Source: Wolfiporia cocos
Taxonomy: Eukaryota; Basidiomycota; Agaricomycetes; Polyporales; Phaeolaceae
Direction: 5' to 3'
Length of the DNA: 64,000 bases
NCBI GenBank assembly: GCA_029448655.1
Contig: JACCLO010000014.1
Span: 1,798,001 to 1,862,000 of the forward strand
Part shown: in pieces, positions 1 through 11,143 of the stretch
Numbering within the stretch: position 1 is the first letter of the stretch
Layout: every line of letters starts with the position of its first letter
Made by a program: the position numbers and the translations under genes
The notes under the pieces: model-generated
Databases searched by the model: none
Told to the model about the DNA's origin: nothing
What the model saw: only the letters and a program-made list of their open reading frames with translations

Positions 1-403
1 AGGCGTTCTGGGGGATTTTCTGTCATTATGCGGCGATGGCCACCCCGCGAGCTTGCCGAGCTTTATAAATTGGATGCGGTCCAGCTGGGGAAGCTTTCTG
101 ATATACCCCGATACGTCGTTGGGCAGATAGCACAGTAGAAGTTTCAATTTAGAGAAGGCTTGGGCATAACCGAATCACAGCGAGGACTAGGAGCATTCTA
201 AACAACCTCTTACCGAAACGATATGGAACTTGTATCCATTGCATGCCTTACGTTCCACTTGATCAAGGAAGTGGATTGGATAGGCTTAATGCTGCTGCGG
301 GCACAATGATTTACTTTCTGGATCGGTCGCATCACCGCCGCCACAAAGCGCATCAAAACGATCGGCGTTCGCTCTTACTCCATCTCTGCACAGTACAACC
401 ACC
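1..403. other. Left-edge region without a recognised gene
   Basis: I see no convincing coding exon here. Short open frames overlap the start of the PIG-F gene on both strands but resemble nothing. The last 100-150 bases are presumably the promoter and 5' leader of the PIG-F gene that starts at 404. The leftmost part may belong to a neighbouring gene outside the window. Confidence 0.4.
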
Positions 404-1622
404 ATGGCGCGACGCAAAGCGGTGTCTTCTTCAGATAAATCCCCACATGAAACAAATATATCACAGTCATCAAAGTCTACAGGAGCTGATCGCGTGGACG
501 CTGGCACTGGCAAATTAGTGGCCTTTCCCTTTGCGCGGTACATCTCAGCTGCCGGGGTTCACACTTGCCTTCTCGTGTTCATTGCTTTCTTTCTGCCTCG
601 GACTTCACTCTCGAGCCTCATCAGTTCACAGTCCCACGATCCTGCAGAACAAACTACCAGCTCCAATATGCTGACACAGAATCCAACTCGGACTGTTCTG
701 TGGATGTGTGGGGGTACAATGGTACTCCAGGTTTGGTGGGGTGGATGGCTCAGGACTTGGTCTCTCGAACAGCGGAGTCACGCCAGAAGCGAGAAGGACT
801 CTTCTGAAGTGACCAAGCATAAGCTCGAAAGGAACACCCTAGAACGCCAGCGCATTGAGGTGAGACACTATGGGTCATCGCCTGACAGTTCGCTGCCAGT
901 ACAGCAGCCTCTCACCAGCGTTCGCAGGCATTCAGAAAAGCGGCAGTGACCACTGCGGCTGCCTCGGTAGCGTTCTACATATTGATAGTGCTTTTTGGCG
1001 CTCCCATCGCAAGGTATGACCACATGCAATCCTGTCTTCCGCACGCCTTCCCGCCAACCGTTTCCGTGTACCAGCTATCCCCTGCAAACCTACTCTCTTG
1101 GCCTGCTTCTCGCGCTTCTGACAATCTGGACGCCTGCTTACGCGCTGGGGGCGCTCTCCTTCGGGTCTAGCACGGATGTTCTCGTCCTCAGAATGACTTG
1201 GATCCGGCTGTTTGCTGAGCTTCGGTAAGTTCGCGTTGCACCTCGTTGCCTGATGCGCGTTGTACAGATGGGGCATGCTCATCTTGTCTCAAAGGCCGCG
1301 GACTCCCATCGAACGAGCGATGGTGTACCCTGCAGTTGGCGCTGCAATTGGGTGCTGGTCAGGTGCAATCCCCATTGGACTCGATTGGGAGAGACCGTGG
1401 CAGGTGCGTTGCTCCGTGAGCATGTAGTCTTCATACATCACTCATCAGCCGAGCAAGGCGTGGCCGCTCACCTCCGCGTTTGGCGCCATATCGGGATATA
1501 TTCTAGGTTCGCTCGCAGCCTTGCTGGTCAGCGGAGTGGCACATCTTGCGCAAACCGATATCCTATCAAGCCCGCTCCTCTCTAAGGCAAAGAAGCAGAC
1601 AAAGAAATCTAACGAGAGCTAG
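404..1622 (+). CDS. GPI11: PIG-F / Gpi11-like GPI-anchor ethanolamine phosphate transferase subunit
   Basis: Multi-pass ER membrane protein that stabilises the PIG-O and PIG-G type enzymes adding ethanolamine phosphate to the GPI core. Five exons join in frame: 404-859, 928-1013, 1075-1224, 1295-1403 and 1458-1622, giving about 321 residues. All introns are GT-AG and 54-70 nt long. Hydrophobic segments start near residue 40 (FPFARYISAAGVHTCLLVF). Later exons carry the family blocks LLALLTIWTPAYALG, WIRLFAELRPRTPIERA, YPAVGAAIGCWSGAIPIGLDW-ERPWQ and AWPLTSAFGAISGY, followed by a lysine-rich tail (KAKKQTKKSNES), consistent with ER retention. The start is the first ATG before these blocks. These motifs make the family assignment strong; the symbol follows the yeast orthologue. 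Confidence 0.9.
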
Positions 1623-1681
1623 CCGCCACAGACCCTCTATATCTATGCGCATGCCCCACTCTATTAACGTCTATCGTCCGC

Positions 1682-2849
1682 CTATGGGATTGCAGCCCGC
1701 AGGTCGCCGAGTGAGTCCGTGAAGTAGTCGGGAACGGTGGCAGACGCGTTGGGTCCAACGACTTCGGACTCGTGCGTGATCCCTACGATCAATCAGTTCG
1801 TGTTCAAATTTGCATCAATATGTGGCGAACCCGTGAGCACTAGCAAGGTGGCGAGCCCACCCCTCTTCCCAAATTCGATATCAGTATTCAGTCGGTCGCC
1901 CACCATGATAGTCCGCTCGGGGTCAAACCGATACCTGCGAACGCTCAGCAGCCGCGCGCTCGCGCGTATAGCCACTCACTTTGCGCGGATGCAGTCAAGC
2001 ATCGTCTCCGCGGGCTTACCTATGCTGATAGGGCTCCGACCGAGCGCGCACTGCAGCGGCGCGCTGATCGAGCCGGCTCCAGGTAAGAGGCCTTCTGCGC
2101 TCGGGTACGTGCTATCGATATTCGTCGCGAGGAACGCGCAGTCCTTGTTGCGGCGCAGGTACGTGAACGCCTTGGAGAGCTTGGTGTAGTTGACGCTGGT
2201 GTCGAGCCCGCATAGCACGGCGCCGACCTCCGGGTCGGGTGTGAAGTTCTTCAGGTGGAACTCGTTCAGTGTGTTGTCGGCAGGGTCCTGTGCGACGTCA
2301 GCCATGTCACTCGCGCACGTATGAGAGCGACTGACTGTTCCACCGAGATGCGAGATGCCTTCCTCCTCGAGCTCTTCCTCGAGACCCTTCATCCCAATCA
2401 CGTACACTTTCTTCTCCTTCGGGAGCTTCATGATGGAAGAGATGTACACCGCGGCCGCAAATGCGGAGCCAAACACCTCATCCTATGTATGCGGTATTGC
2501 GGTTGGTGCGCGCATGCTGCGAGCGCTGTGAGGTGCACTCACGACCTGCGCCTCTATGCCCAGCTTGTCGAACTTGGTCTTGTAGTTCTTGCGCGACTTT
2601 GTGGCATTGTTCGTCACGAAGAAAATCTTCTTGTCTTGTAGTCAAGAACATCGTGAGCAGGCCTTCAGGACGATCGCAAGTAGCAATCGTGCTGAACGTA
2701 CTGCGACTGCGAAGGAGGTCTAGCACCTGAGGCACACCATCGATCAAGCGGTCTCCCTGCCAGAGAACGCCGTCGCAATCAAACAACCATGTGTCATATT
2801 TGCTCAGCAGCTGCTCGTAGTCACCGGCAGAGACGAGACGCTTTGCCAT
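1682..2849 (-). CDS. HAD-family 4-nitrophenylphosphatase / phosphoglycolate phosphatase
   Basis: Soluble HAD hydrolase of the PHO13/PGP type, which removes phosphate from small metabolites such as 2-phosphoglycolate. About six exons join in frame on the minus strand. Motif I is FDCDGVLW near residue 26, motif II is FVTNNATKS, the motif III lysine lies in SIGKPAETM, and motif IV is [13 protein letters not shown]. The C-terminus ends [10 protein letters not shown] with a stop at 1682-1684. The start [19 protein letters not shown] fits the usual N-terminus of the family. Introns are 45-65 nt; one falls just before motif II and one just before the [13 protein letters not shown] block. All four catalytic motifs are intact, so the enzyme is probably active. 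Confidence 0.9.
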
Positions 2850-3268
2850 AGTGAGTCTCACTGAGGAAGGTAGTAGTGTAGATGGCGGAGGTGCAGGCAG
2901 ACAGGGCCAGCGCAGCGAGCGGCATTCCACATGTTTTGACTCACGGTCGGGGTCGGGAATGCTCACGATAGCCCAGCAAAGCCGGCCGCTGATCATAGCC
3001 ACCCGGAACGCGGTGGCGAAGCAATAGGTCCGTACATGCATCGTAGCGCACAACCTCCCTCACACGGCCATCCATTTCCAAGTCGCAAGTAGTCCGCATA
3101 CCGACCTCATCGGTCATGGTTTTGATGGTCGTGGGAAGGCAAAATACATGTATGAGAACGGACGTCGTCGCGATAGTGAAGGGCGCAGCCACAACCCGAG
3201 GTGACCGCTTCCCCGTACAAATAGGATAGGCCGAGAAGCACGAGAGACAAGGACGGAGAGGGAATACT
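2850..3268. other. Intergenic region between HAD phosphatase and RPL34
   Basis: This holds the promoter of the minus-strand phosphatase and the 3' flank of RPL34. A minus-strand open frame at 2941-3192 covers part of it, but its translation shows no domain or signal and I cannot support it as a gene. Confidence 0.4.
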
Positions 3269-3738
3269 CTACTTCCTGCCGCCGGTCTTCTCCTGCGACT
3301 TGATCACCTTCTTGACGATCTTGGCCTCCTCAATAAGGAATGCCCGGAGGATGCTGAATATGATGCAAATGAACATTCAGCAAGTGACACTTGAATGCTG
3401 GGTACACACCGCTGCTTCACGCAGTCACCACATCTCGAGCCACCGTACGCCCGGTGAACAGTCTTCTTCGTCTTCGAGATGGTCGCGTACTTGCGAGGGC
3501 GAAGCGCAATGATCTATTGTGGCGCCATACAAGGGCATCAGCGCGGCGTAGATATGCGAGATGTGCATGCGAAACGTACACCAGGGAGCGCGATACCGCA
3601 ATCTCCGCACTTGGGCGCAGTCACGGGCTTTTTGATGTGGTGGTAGAGGAGCTTGCCACCTGGCGTCTTCACAACCCGGCGGCGGTTGGAGGTGGTGTTG
3701 TACGGGTTGCGCTTGCGGAGAGTGACACGTTGGGCCAT
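3269..3738 (-). CDS. RPL34: 60S ribosomal protein L34 (eL34)
   Basis: Component of the large ribosomal subunit. The first exon begins MAQRVTLRKRNPYNT, then VVKTPGGKLLYHHIKK and a CGDCG zinc-ribbon-like pair. Later exons give the LRPREYATISKTKKTVHRAYGGS block and the C-terminus RAFLIEEAKIVKKVIKSQEK ending at a TAG at 3269-3271. Three or more short GT-AG introns interrupt the frame. The upstream region 3740-3830 is its likely promoter. Length and motif order match eL34; nothing looks broken. Confidence 0.92.
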
Positions 3739-5316
3739 TGCGGCTGCATAATCGCATCAGCATAACGGTTGCGCATTCGGACCTCACGATAGCAGAGCGA
3801 TGACCCTCGTCCACGGCACCTCTCCCGCTAAACCTTTAATCGTCCTTGCCACAATCTCGTCCTGCATCGCTCTCCGACAGCTCGTCGCCTCTCTTTCACC
3901 TCGATTGTCAAATTTGAGCAGAACTCACATTATCGACCGGGGGCTGGGGGATGTGCCTGATTTTTAAATGCTCAGCACTCTCCGACAGGTGTATTAGCAG
4001 CAATTCAGCCTACATACCTTAAACTTGAGCTTGCTGTGGGCCCGCACCGATGTTAGTACTCGATGTGGAAAGCGCGGGTGCTGTGGCTTGGAACTAGGTA
4101 GTACCCGGCAAATGCCGGTACATATAGCACGCGTGATTGGCCGACGTCTGCTCGCTCACTGCAGTGCTCGTTGCGCTCTGGCTCCGATGGTTTTATTTGT
4201 CTGCCAATTAGCGGACATCTGCGCTATATGACATTTGGTGCTATGCTCAGGGCTGATCACCTGGCTATTCCGTTTTCCATTGTCATGAAGTGGAAAGCTA
4301 CACAGGCTGTGCGGTTTCTGCCTCAGTATGCCATCGCAATAATGTGAGCATACGTATGTGCTTTGCCCTTTGCTGTGCTATATGCTTCCGTGCCTTGATT
4401 GTTCTGCCTTGCGTCCATCAATGCTCCTGCTATTCGGAGCACAAATCGCTCACGCGATGTGGGTCCGACACTGTCCTGGTTGCATACTTCCCGCACGTCT
4501 CTGCTGGGGTGCTGTATGTCTGCGCTGTCGTGGGATGATTCTTGTCTCAACTCTTGCGTGTAAGGTCACCCGTCGTACATAGCTGCCACTCCTTCGGTCG
4601 TCTCGGATCTGCCTCGCGGCCTTATTGTGACCGCCAACTCTGATTGGACACGCAACCTGCTGAACAGCTTCCCGACACCTCCCACAGACGTCAAACACTG
4701 CCTCGTTGATCCTGCTTTTCATGAGCTTCTCCTTCTCGCCCCGCGCATTGCGCAGCGCGCGTGCATTGCTATGAGTCGAGCAGTAGGGTTATGTCTGTAC
4801 ATCGTGACTGCGTGCGCATATATCGCGTACACAATAATACAAGCCCGTGCCTTGACGACATGGCCAGTGCCAGTGATTGGCGTACAGCGCTCATGAGCGC
4901 TGCTGTCCCGAGTTACCCGATTCTCCTCTGTATTTTGGATTTCCTGTTTCGTCTCGTATCAACACGTCCCATACAAGACTGCATTGTACACGTACGGCGT
5001 ATAACGAGTTCTATCTCCCGACGCTGTCCGCAGCCACGTAGCCTGGCCCCTGGATATACGCAACGCGCAGCTTGACCACAGCCCATTGCCCTAGTTGCAT
5101 ATCTCTTACCCGAACCGCCTTGTGCACTCTAGCTTGATTCTTGACTTGTTGGGACCCTATACATATCCCACAGGGGAGCTGAGATCACCAGCTGCACCGC
5201 ATTAGTTCGCTGCAACACCGACAAGGCCGTCATGAGTACGAGAGCGCCCCCGGGGAGGCGAGGTATGCGCTGCTATAAATGGTTGTCGGCGCGCCCCCTG
5301 ACCCAGCACACAAGGG
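3739..5316. other. Long intergenic region, no supported gene
   Basis: About 1.6 kb separates RPL34 (minus strand) from the membrane-protein gene on the plus strand. Several short open frames occur, for example 4627-4896 with a hydrophobic stretch, but none has a splice-consistent continuation or a recognisable motif. The first 100-200 bases should contain the RPL34 promoter. A missed small gene or transposon relic cannot be excluded. Confidence 0.4.
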
Positions 5317-6794
5317 ATGAACATGATCCTGCGCGCGTACAATTACAACCTGCGACCTGTGGTATTCGTAGGTGAGCTTACAATGCGCACCTGCGCGGAG
5401 GCAGCTCTTCATTTAGCTGGCTTTAGTTGCCCTCATATCTGCAATATGGGCCCTCTTAACGTGAGCCCTTGAATGTTCTTTATGACCATGATACTGAAAT
5501 GTTCTTTAGAACGGTACGTAGAGGCGGCCGTTACACCCTCCCGCATGTCGCTGAGGAAGATACAGATTAACAGTTTTCAGACTCTCAACGTAGACAAACA
5601 GCGTACGTCCGCGCAATTCCACTTCCTTACTCGCCCTCACTGGTAGCTTACGACGTACCACAGAGGGCTTCCCAAAGCTCGGTAGCTTCGCTATCATCCT
5701 CGGTATAATTTATGCAGCTATATGCGGTATTGAGTCGTTTGGGATGGTTGCAGCGGGAATGGTACGTGCTCCGAAAACTTCGCGCCAGAATTCTAGGAAC
5801 ACTCATCTGGCCCCGTTTGACTAGCAACGGCTACAGTTAGCACGCATGTACGCCATCCTATCAGTGATCAGTGGATTGGCCATTGTGGGAGCAGGTTTCA
5901 TGAGGGTCATCTTACATTTCATCCTCAAGGTACGGATATACCTGGTCGTGTGCAGAGAACAGGCTATTCTCACCGGAACCTACACAGCATGACCTCATAA
6001 GCGAGTGCGAACAGATTGCGCAGGGGGACGTCGTAGTTGAAGTGCGTACTCCGGCATGGGCTGAACAATTCCTGCTGCCCATCCGACAATATGCTAATGA
6101 GCTTCCATAGCAATACGGCTTTTGGGGGCCCACGTTCGAGGACAAGCTTACAGCATCACAAGCAGAGAGCTGTGCGTGCAATCGTTCACACCATCTCATA
6201 TTGCCACCGAGAACGGCTCAGTCTGATATTGATGGCCATCCCAGATTGCAATGATTACTGGAAGCACGACTCCTTCGGGGAGATCATCTCATTAATCGTG
6301 GAGATCGGTGAGCCATCCTCAGTTGCACCATTGCTATCGGTTGCTAACCCGGCTTCCGCGCAGTGGTTGCCCTCTTCTTCAGTGCGATCGCCTTCGCCTA
6401 TTACCGCCAATTGTCCGACCCGACGAGCGTCGCGAATCTCGCTCGCGCCCCTCCTTCCGCGCAGTATGCCGCGCCCGGCGACGCGCCTTCAGGCGAGTAT
6501 CCCGCGCATTACAACCCGCCGTACCTCAACTACGACGCCGGATACGCGCCGCCCCCGGGCCCGCCGCCGATGAAAGACCCATATGAGGAGTCGTACGCGG
6601 AAGGCGACGACCCGTACTCAAAGAGTGTCAAGGACTACGACACGGAGGACCCATATGGTGGAGCGAAGCCGCCTATCTACTCAGAGGACGACCTAGGCAC
6701 ATATGGGTACGGGCACGGCAGTGGCGAGGCAAAAAAGCCAAAGACAGAAGACCCGTTTTCGGATTTTGACCAACATGAGGAGTCGACGTCATGA
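5317..6794 (+). CDS. MARVEL-like four-pass membrane protein with proline/tyrosine-rich tail
   Basis: Predicted membrane protein of a type common in Agaricomycetes; its molecular role is not known to me. Reading through short GT-AG introns gives four hydrophobic segments: LALVALISAIWALL (5417-5460), SFAIILGIIYAAICGIESFG (about 5670-5760), YAILSVISGLAIVGAGFMRV (about 5835-5930), and a split segment IISLIVEI / VVALFFSAIAFAYYR (about 6285-6410). Between segments three and four lie a cysteine-containing loop (HDLISECEQIAQG) and YCNDYWKHDSFGE. The cytosolic tail, about 130 residues, is rich in proline, tyrosine and acidic residues and contains YAPPPGPPP. The stop is at 6792-6794. The 5' exons and the ATG at 5317 are tentative; everything from 5664 onward is well supported by frame continuity. 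Confidence 0.7.
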
Positions 6795-7227
6795 GAAGGC
6801 GAGGGTTAGTGTATCCTGACGTACAGCGGTGTGTGCTAATAGTGGACCTTGTCTTGATGACCCAGATGATACTGCTCGGACTACGTTGATATGATCTTTC
6901 TACAATCTCACCCTGCTACTTGCCTTTGATCTGTAATTAGTTGACAAGTGATGTAGTATACAAGTACCATATCTCAATCTGTTATCTCTTAGCGTCCTTC
7001 GTGCAACGGTACTTCACATGCTGCTGCAGTACCAAGTCAGGTAAGATGGCGCCATCCGTTGCGGTCAATGTTCGGCGTTTCATGGGAACAGTAGCCGCCG
7101 ATTGATGGTGGAAGGTGTCCAATTATGCAAATCCTACTTGATCTAATCCAAGGTGAGTCCGTGCGTTCTGATCCATCACGGCCATTAACACCTGTTATTC
7201 ATGCTCAGTTGTTAGAAGTCGTACGCT
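6795..7227. other. Intergenic region upstream of the HET gene
   Basis: No gene is visible. The 3' flank of the membrane-protein gene and the promoter of the HET gene lie here. An ATG at 7125 opens a short frame ending in a GT donor-like site, but splicing it to the HET reading frame meets a TAG just upstream of 7228, so I did not use it as a first exon. Confidence 0.4.
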
Positions 7228-8928
7228 ATGCCGCCTGGCTTACAGCTCAAAACAATACTCGAGATCTCCTTCGCATCGCTAAGAGACGCAGTTCTCGACA
7301 TTGCAGATGCAGCTACTCCTCAGCAATACCGGCTGATAGATTGCGTACAATTTACCAAGCATCGCAACCTGTGCATCTGTGAAGCACTAGATCTAACTGG
7401 AGTGACTTACTCTGCTGTCTCCTATGTCTGGCGAGGCAACCCCGCCGACGCGCATTGGCTCGCGCAAGAACGGTACGGAACGTTCGCAGTGAAAGGCGCA
7501 GAGGACGGCGACCCGATCAGCATCGATGTCCTGCTCCACGCATGCAAGGCGTCCGTCAAGCACAAAGCGCCCTACCTGTGGCTCGACCGCGTCTGCATCC
7601 TGCAAACCAGCCGGGCCGACAAGCGGTGGCAGATCCAGCACATGCACCAGATCTACCACCAGTGCGACCCGTGCTTCGTCCTCCCGGGGGGCGTGCGGCG
7701 GCTCGTGCGCATCGACGAGGAGACGGCGTGGATCCAGCGCGCGTGGACGCTCCAGGAGGCCGTCGCGCCTGACTACGTGCGCGTCCTGCTCGCGTGGCCG
7801 CACGGCACGGGCTGGCTCTTCGGCAAGGCGCACGGCGACGTCGACGCGGTCGTGCGCGGCGCATCCGCCGTGTTCGACCTCGCCGACCTGCTGCGCACGT
7901 ACCTCGGCGGCGAGACGCACTTCACCACGGAGGACGACGCGCCCGGAGACCGCGTGCTCGTCCGCCCGGGGCTCTTCGGCGCGCTGGCGGACGCGAGCCA
8001 CGTCGTCGCGCTGCTCGGGGTGATGGACGTGCGCGACGGGGACGCGGTCGCGCACGCGGTGTGGCGCAGTGCGCTGCTGCGCACGTCCTCGCGCCCGGTC
8101 GACATGGTCTTCAGCATCATGGGCCTCTTTGGCGTCTCGCTCGATCCGCACGCGTTCAGCGCAGACGATAGGCTCGGCGCGACGGTCGCGCTTGCGCAGG
8201 CGATCACCGCCAATGGCGGCGGCGCAAGCTGGCTGAACGCCACGGCGATGCTGCCCCCCAGCAGGGAAATATCCACGTTCCCGCAGTTCCCTTTGACCAG
8301 GGTCGAGGGCAAGGCGCTCGTGGTGGTCGATGGCGTCGCGGTGGAGGTTGCGAAGGTCATCCGAGATGAGTTCCTCGCGAACTGGTCGCTGAAGGAAGGC
8401 ATATCGCGCGCGAGTATGGACAATGATGGCTACTTGACCTTCTCGAGCAAGGCCATCCGTGTCATCCCCGCGTCTGCAGAAGACGCGGCGTCGTTGAATT
8501 TGAGCCGATCGTCGAGCGATGCGGCCGATAGCCATTCTGATGACGACTCGGACGAGACATCGCCGGGGCTGACATCGTTAACGAACAGTAGATGCCACTA
8601 TCATGCCGGGGAACGTGTCTTCTTGAACGCAGTGGACCAGACAATATGGGAGAGCGTCTCAGGACCATCGCGCACTGAAGAGCCTGCTCATGACGAGCAT
8701 ATATCACGCTCGGAGACCTATGCAGTGTACACAGGCATGGCCCTCGCACACCCATGGGCCAGCAGGCCCCTCTTCCTCGAAATGCACACGATGAGAGCCA
8801 TGTTGGTCAAGGAACATGCTCCAGGCCGGTTCCACAGGGCGTCGACATTCATCCTATGCCCCTGTTTCGAAAAATACATCCACGCGTGGGACGAACGCAC
8901 GTTCGCCGTGGGCGGGCCTGGAATGTGA
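7228..8928 (+). CDS. HET-domain (heterokaryon-incompatibility-type) protein
   Basis: Intronless gene of 566 residues. The HET region spans about residues 60-185 and has the three usual blocks in the form seen in mushrooms: YSAVSYVWRGN, then LWLDRVCILQTSRADKRWQI with HMHQIYHQC, then TAWIQRAWTLQEAV. In fungi this domain family is tied to non-self recognition and cell death, but most mushroom members are untested. The middle is GC-rich (7450-8200) with strong GC3 bias; a low-complexity acidic/serine stretch lies near residues 420-445 (SRSSSDAADSHSDDDSDE). The C-terminus contains FILCPCFEKYIHAWDERTF. Degenerate copies of this 3' end lie downstream. No partner gene such as a NACHT or NLR gene is nearby. 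Confidence 0.85.
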   Translation: MPPGLQLKTILEISFASLRDAVLDIADAATPQQYRLIDCVQFTKHRNLCICEALDLTGVTYSAVSYVWRGNPADAHWLAQERYGTFAVKGAEDGDPISIDVLLHACKASVKHKAPYLWLDRVCILQTSRADKRWQIQHMHQIYHQCDPCFVLPGGVRRLVRIDEETAWIQRAWTLQEAVAPDYVRVLLAWPHGTGWLFGKAHGDVDAVVRGASAVFDLADLLRTYLGGETHFTTEDDAPGDRVLVRPGLFGALADASHVVALLGVMDVRDGDAVAHAVWRSALLRTSSRPVDMVFSIMGLFGVSLDPHAFSADDRLGATVALAQAITANGGGASWLNATAMLPPSREISTFPQFPLTRVEGKALVVVDGVAVEVAKVIRDEFLANWSLKEGISRASMDNDGYLTFSSKAIRVIPASAEDAASLNLSRSSSDAADSHSDDDSDETSPGLTSLTNSRCHYHAGERVFLNAVDQTIWESVSGPSRTEEPAHDEHISRSETYAVYTGMALAHPWASRPLFLEMHTMRAMLVKEHAPGRFHRASTFILCPCFEKYIHAWDERTFAVGGPGM

Positions 8929-10400
8929 CTTTGGGTCAATCGGACGGTTGGCCTCCACAATGTTTCGCTATAGTGCCTGTGCACTGCATCTTCGCTGATG
9001 CGCGAATCTGTCTGGTACCTGGCGTATTCTCGCGCCATATGTCGTGTGTGATATTGATCATGTCGTGCACTGGAGCGTCGTTGAGGTCTTCCCACTAGAG
9101 CGACCGTCATTTGGTGCGGTTCAGACCAACGGTCTCCTAATGCCATTCCGTGATCACTCGTTCCCTCACTCACTCAACGGCTATGGCTCAGATCATCGCT
9201 CCAATAGAATATATAGTGAGTGGCTATTGCGTCTGATAGTAGGATATGTCAATACCTCAAATCACAAGTAGGTTTGTTCGATCGATCCGAATAGAATCAC
9301 TGACCGCTGAAGGGCTGACCAGCTGGATGCACTGAACACAGGGTTGGCAATGCGTTAGATCAGAGTCCCCCGCACACGTTTCCTGATGCAGACATCATCG
9401 CCTCCCGATTATGCCCCTGTCAGGCTACGACAATCGGCACTATTGATACGCGACGACCGGCGACGGTTTCACGCGCGCATCAGACATACTCGGGACGCTC
9501 GCCCCAGCGCGATCGCCATGGATATCGACGCCACACGCTCTGATTTCCTTATTGAGAAACACATCCGGGACGAATGTACTATGGCTGGGCCCCTCTTGCA
9601 CAACTTCAATGGCACGCGAACAAATAAGTCCCGTTCGTCTCCGGACAATTTCCAGTCGGTCGCCTAGGATCCGGTCTACAGTAGTTGAAAAGCTCGGAGT
9701 GTGCAGGTGGTGTCAGCATTGTTTGAACAGCAAACTTCATGTCTAGTGCCCACACGAATATTCCCATGATTTTTCGGTGAATTGTTGCCTCTGCAGAGTC
9801 GATTGTGCAGAAGGGTCCAGTCATAGTAGTGTTCTCGCGCCTTGTGTTGAGTGCGATATTGATTGTTTCGTGCACTGGAGAGTCGTTGAGGACTACTCGT
9901 GTGCTTCAGACCAACGGTCTCCCGCTGCCATTCCGTGATCACTTGTTTCCCCACTCATGCAGTTGCTAAGGCTCAGATCATCACCCCAATAGATATCGGA
10001 TACGATAACTTGAGTGGCTAGTAGCTACAGCATCTTGTGCTAGTAGGACATGTCACTTTTTCAAATCACAATTGTTCGAACGATCCGAATAGAGTCACTG
10101 ACGGCTGACAGTGCTGACCAGCTGGATGAACTGAACACGGAAGCAATGCGCGAGTCCCCCGTCCCCGCACACCTTTCCTGATGCAGCCATCACCCCGATT
10201 CTGTCCTTGTCAGGCTACGGCTATTGCGCCGCAATCAACTACGACCAGCGACGGTTCCATGCACATGAGACATGCACGGGGCGCCCGCCCCAGCGCGATC
10301 GCCACATATTTCGACGCCACACGCTCTGATGCCTTGATTTGAGAATACATCCGGACGTGGGACGAACATACGGTTGCTGTATCGTTGGCGGGCCCGCATT
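8929..10400 (+). repeat. Decayed tandem copies of the HET gene 3' end and flank
   Basis: Two blocks repeat material from the end of the HET gene plus its 3' flank. The flank at about 9000-9340 recurs, diverged, at 9810-10140; both contain CAGACCAACGGTCTCC and CAATAGA, and both end with TGACCAGCTGGATG. The part at 9380-9580 recurs at 10175-10380, sharing CCTGATGCAG and CCCAGCGCGATCGCCA. Each also contains a broken version of the HET ending (ACATCC...GGGACGAA). Stops and frameshifts exclude coding. I interpret this as tandem duplication followed by decay. Confidence 0.7.
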
Positions 10401-10600
10401 GGTGCGAACTGTCAGCTGCACATGCCCCGGCTGACCTCCGCCGCCGTTCGTCATGGGGTTTGTGCTCGCTATCATGGAGAAGTAAAGATGAGATTGGAAT
10501 GGATATTGGAGGCGCTGGGCTACGAAACTGCAAGCGGCGGGTGTGGGGCGGTCGATCGACCAGAAATCTTCGGCGCTAAGGGGGTTGCGAAAACTGTCTA

Positions 10601-11143
10601 CAGTTGAAGACCTCATAATGCATAACGGTGGTGACCGGATTTCTTTATGCATTATGAGGTCTTATGCAGTATCAAATTTGTCACGAGATGTCACATTATG
10701 TGACCCAGCGTGACTCCGTAGAAATAACATAGCTATGTACCCCAGTATCAATCTAGTGTTACTTGTTTCATTGATGTGAGGTTAGCCTTGTGAAGATGAG
10801 CACAGAATTTGCACAACTGCTGCAGTGTGAGCACCAAGATGCCGTCTGTTTCTGCAACCTGCAGCCTCGAGGTCGCTGTGTGTCACGTGGGAAGGCGCCT
10901 AAGGGCGAACCGTGAAGCCAAAATTGGATTATTTGCTTTGATTTTGCACCGTGATGTTCGCAAATAAGATATTTATTACTATATATGGCAGATCTACTAA
11001 TGCATAATTGCCTGATTGCTTATGCATTATGCGATATGAGATTCCATGCATAAATCCCTGCAAACGAGGTCGGTGACCAGGTCAGGCCATGCATTATGAG
11101 GTCTTATGCATTGTGGGGTTATGCATTATGAGGTCTTCAACTG
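10601..11143. mobile_element. 543 bp MITE-like element with 26 bp perfect terminal inverted repeats and TA target duplication
   Basis: Positions 10601-10626 are the exact reverse complement of 11118-11143; both ends begin CAGTTGAAGACC reading inward. The dinucleotide TA flanks both ends (10599-10600 and 11144-11145), as expected for Tc1/mariner/pogo-type insertion. A second 22 bp motif occurs as direct copies at 10647-10668 and 11089-11110 and is itself an inverted partial copy of the terminal repeat, so the left end alone can fold into a hairpin. The interior is AT-rich and has no transposase frame, so the element would be non-autonomous. Confidence 0.85.

Noticed and set aside
7393..8535. 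380-codon minus-strand frame opposite the HET gene
   Set aside because: Mirror of a GC-rich coding strand; Arg/Ala/Asp-rich with no motif.
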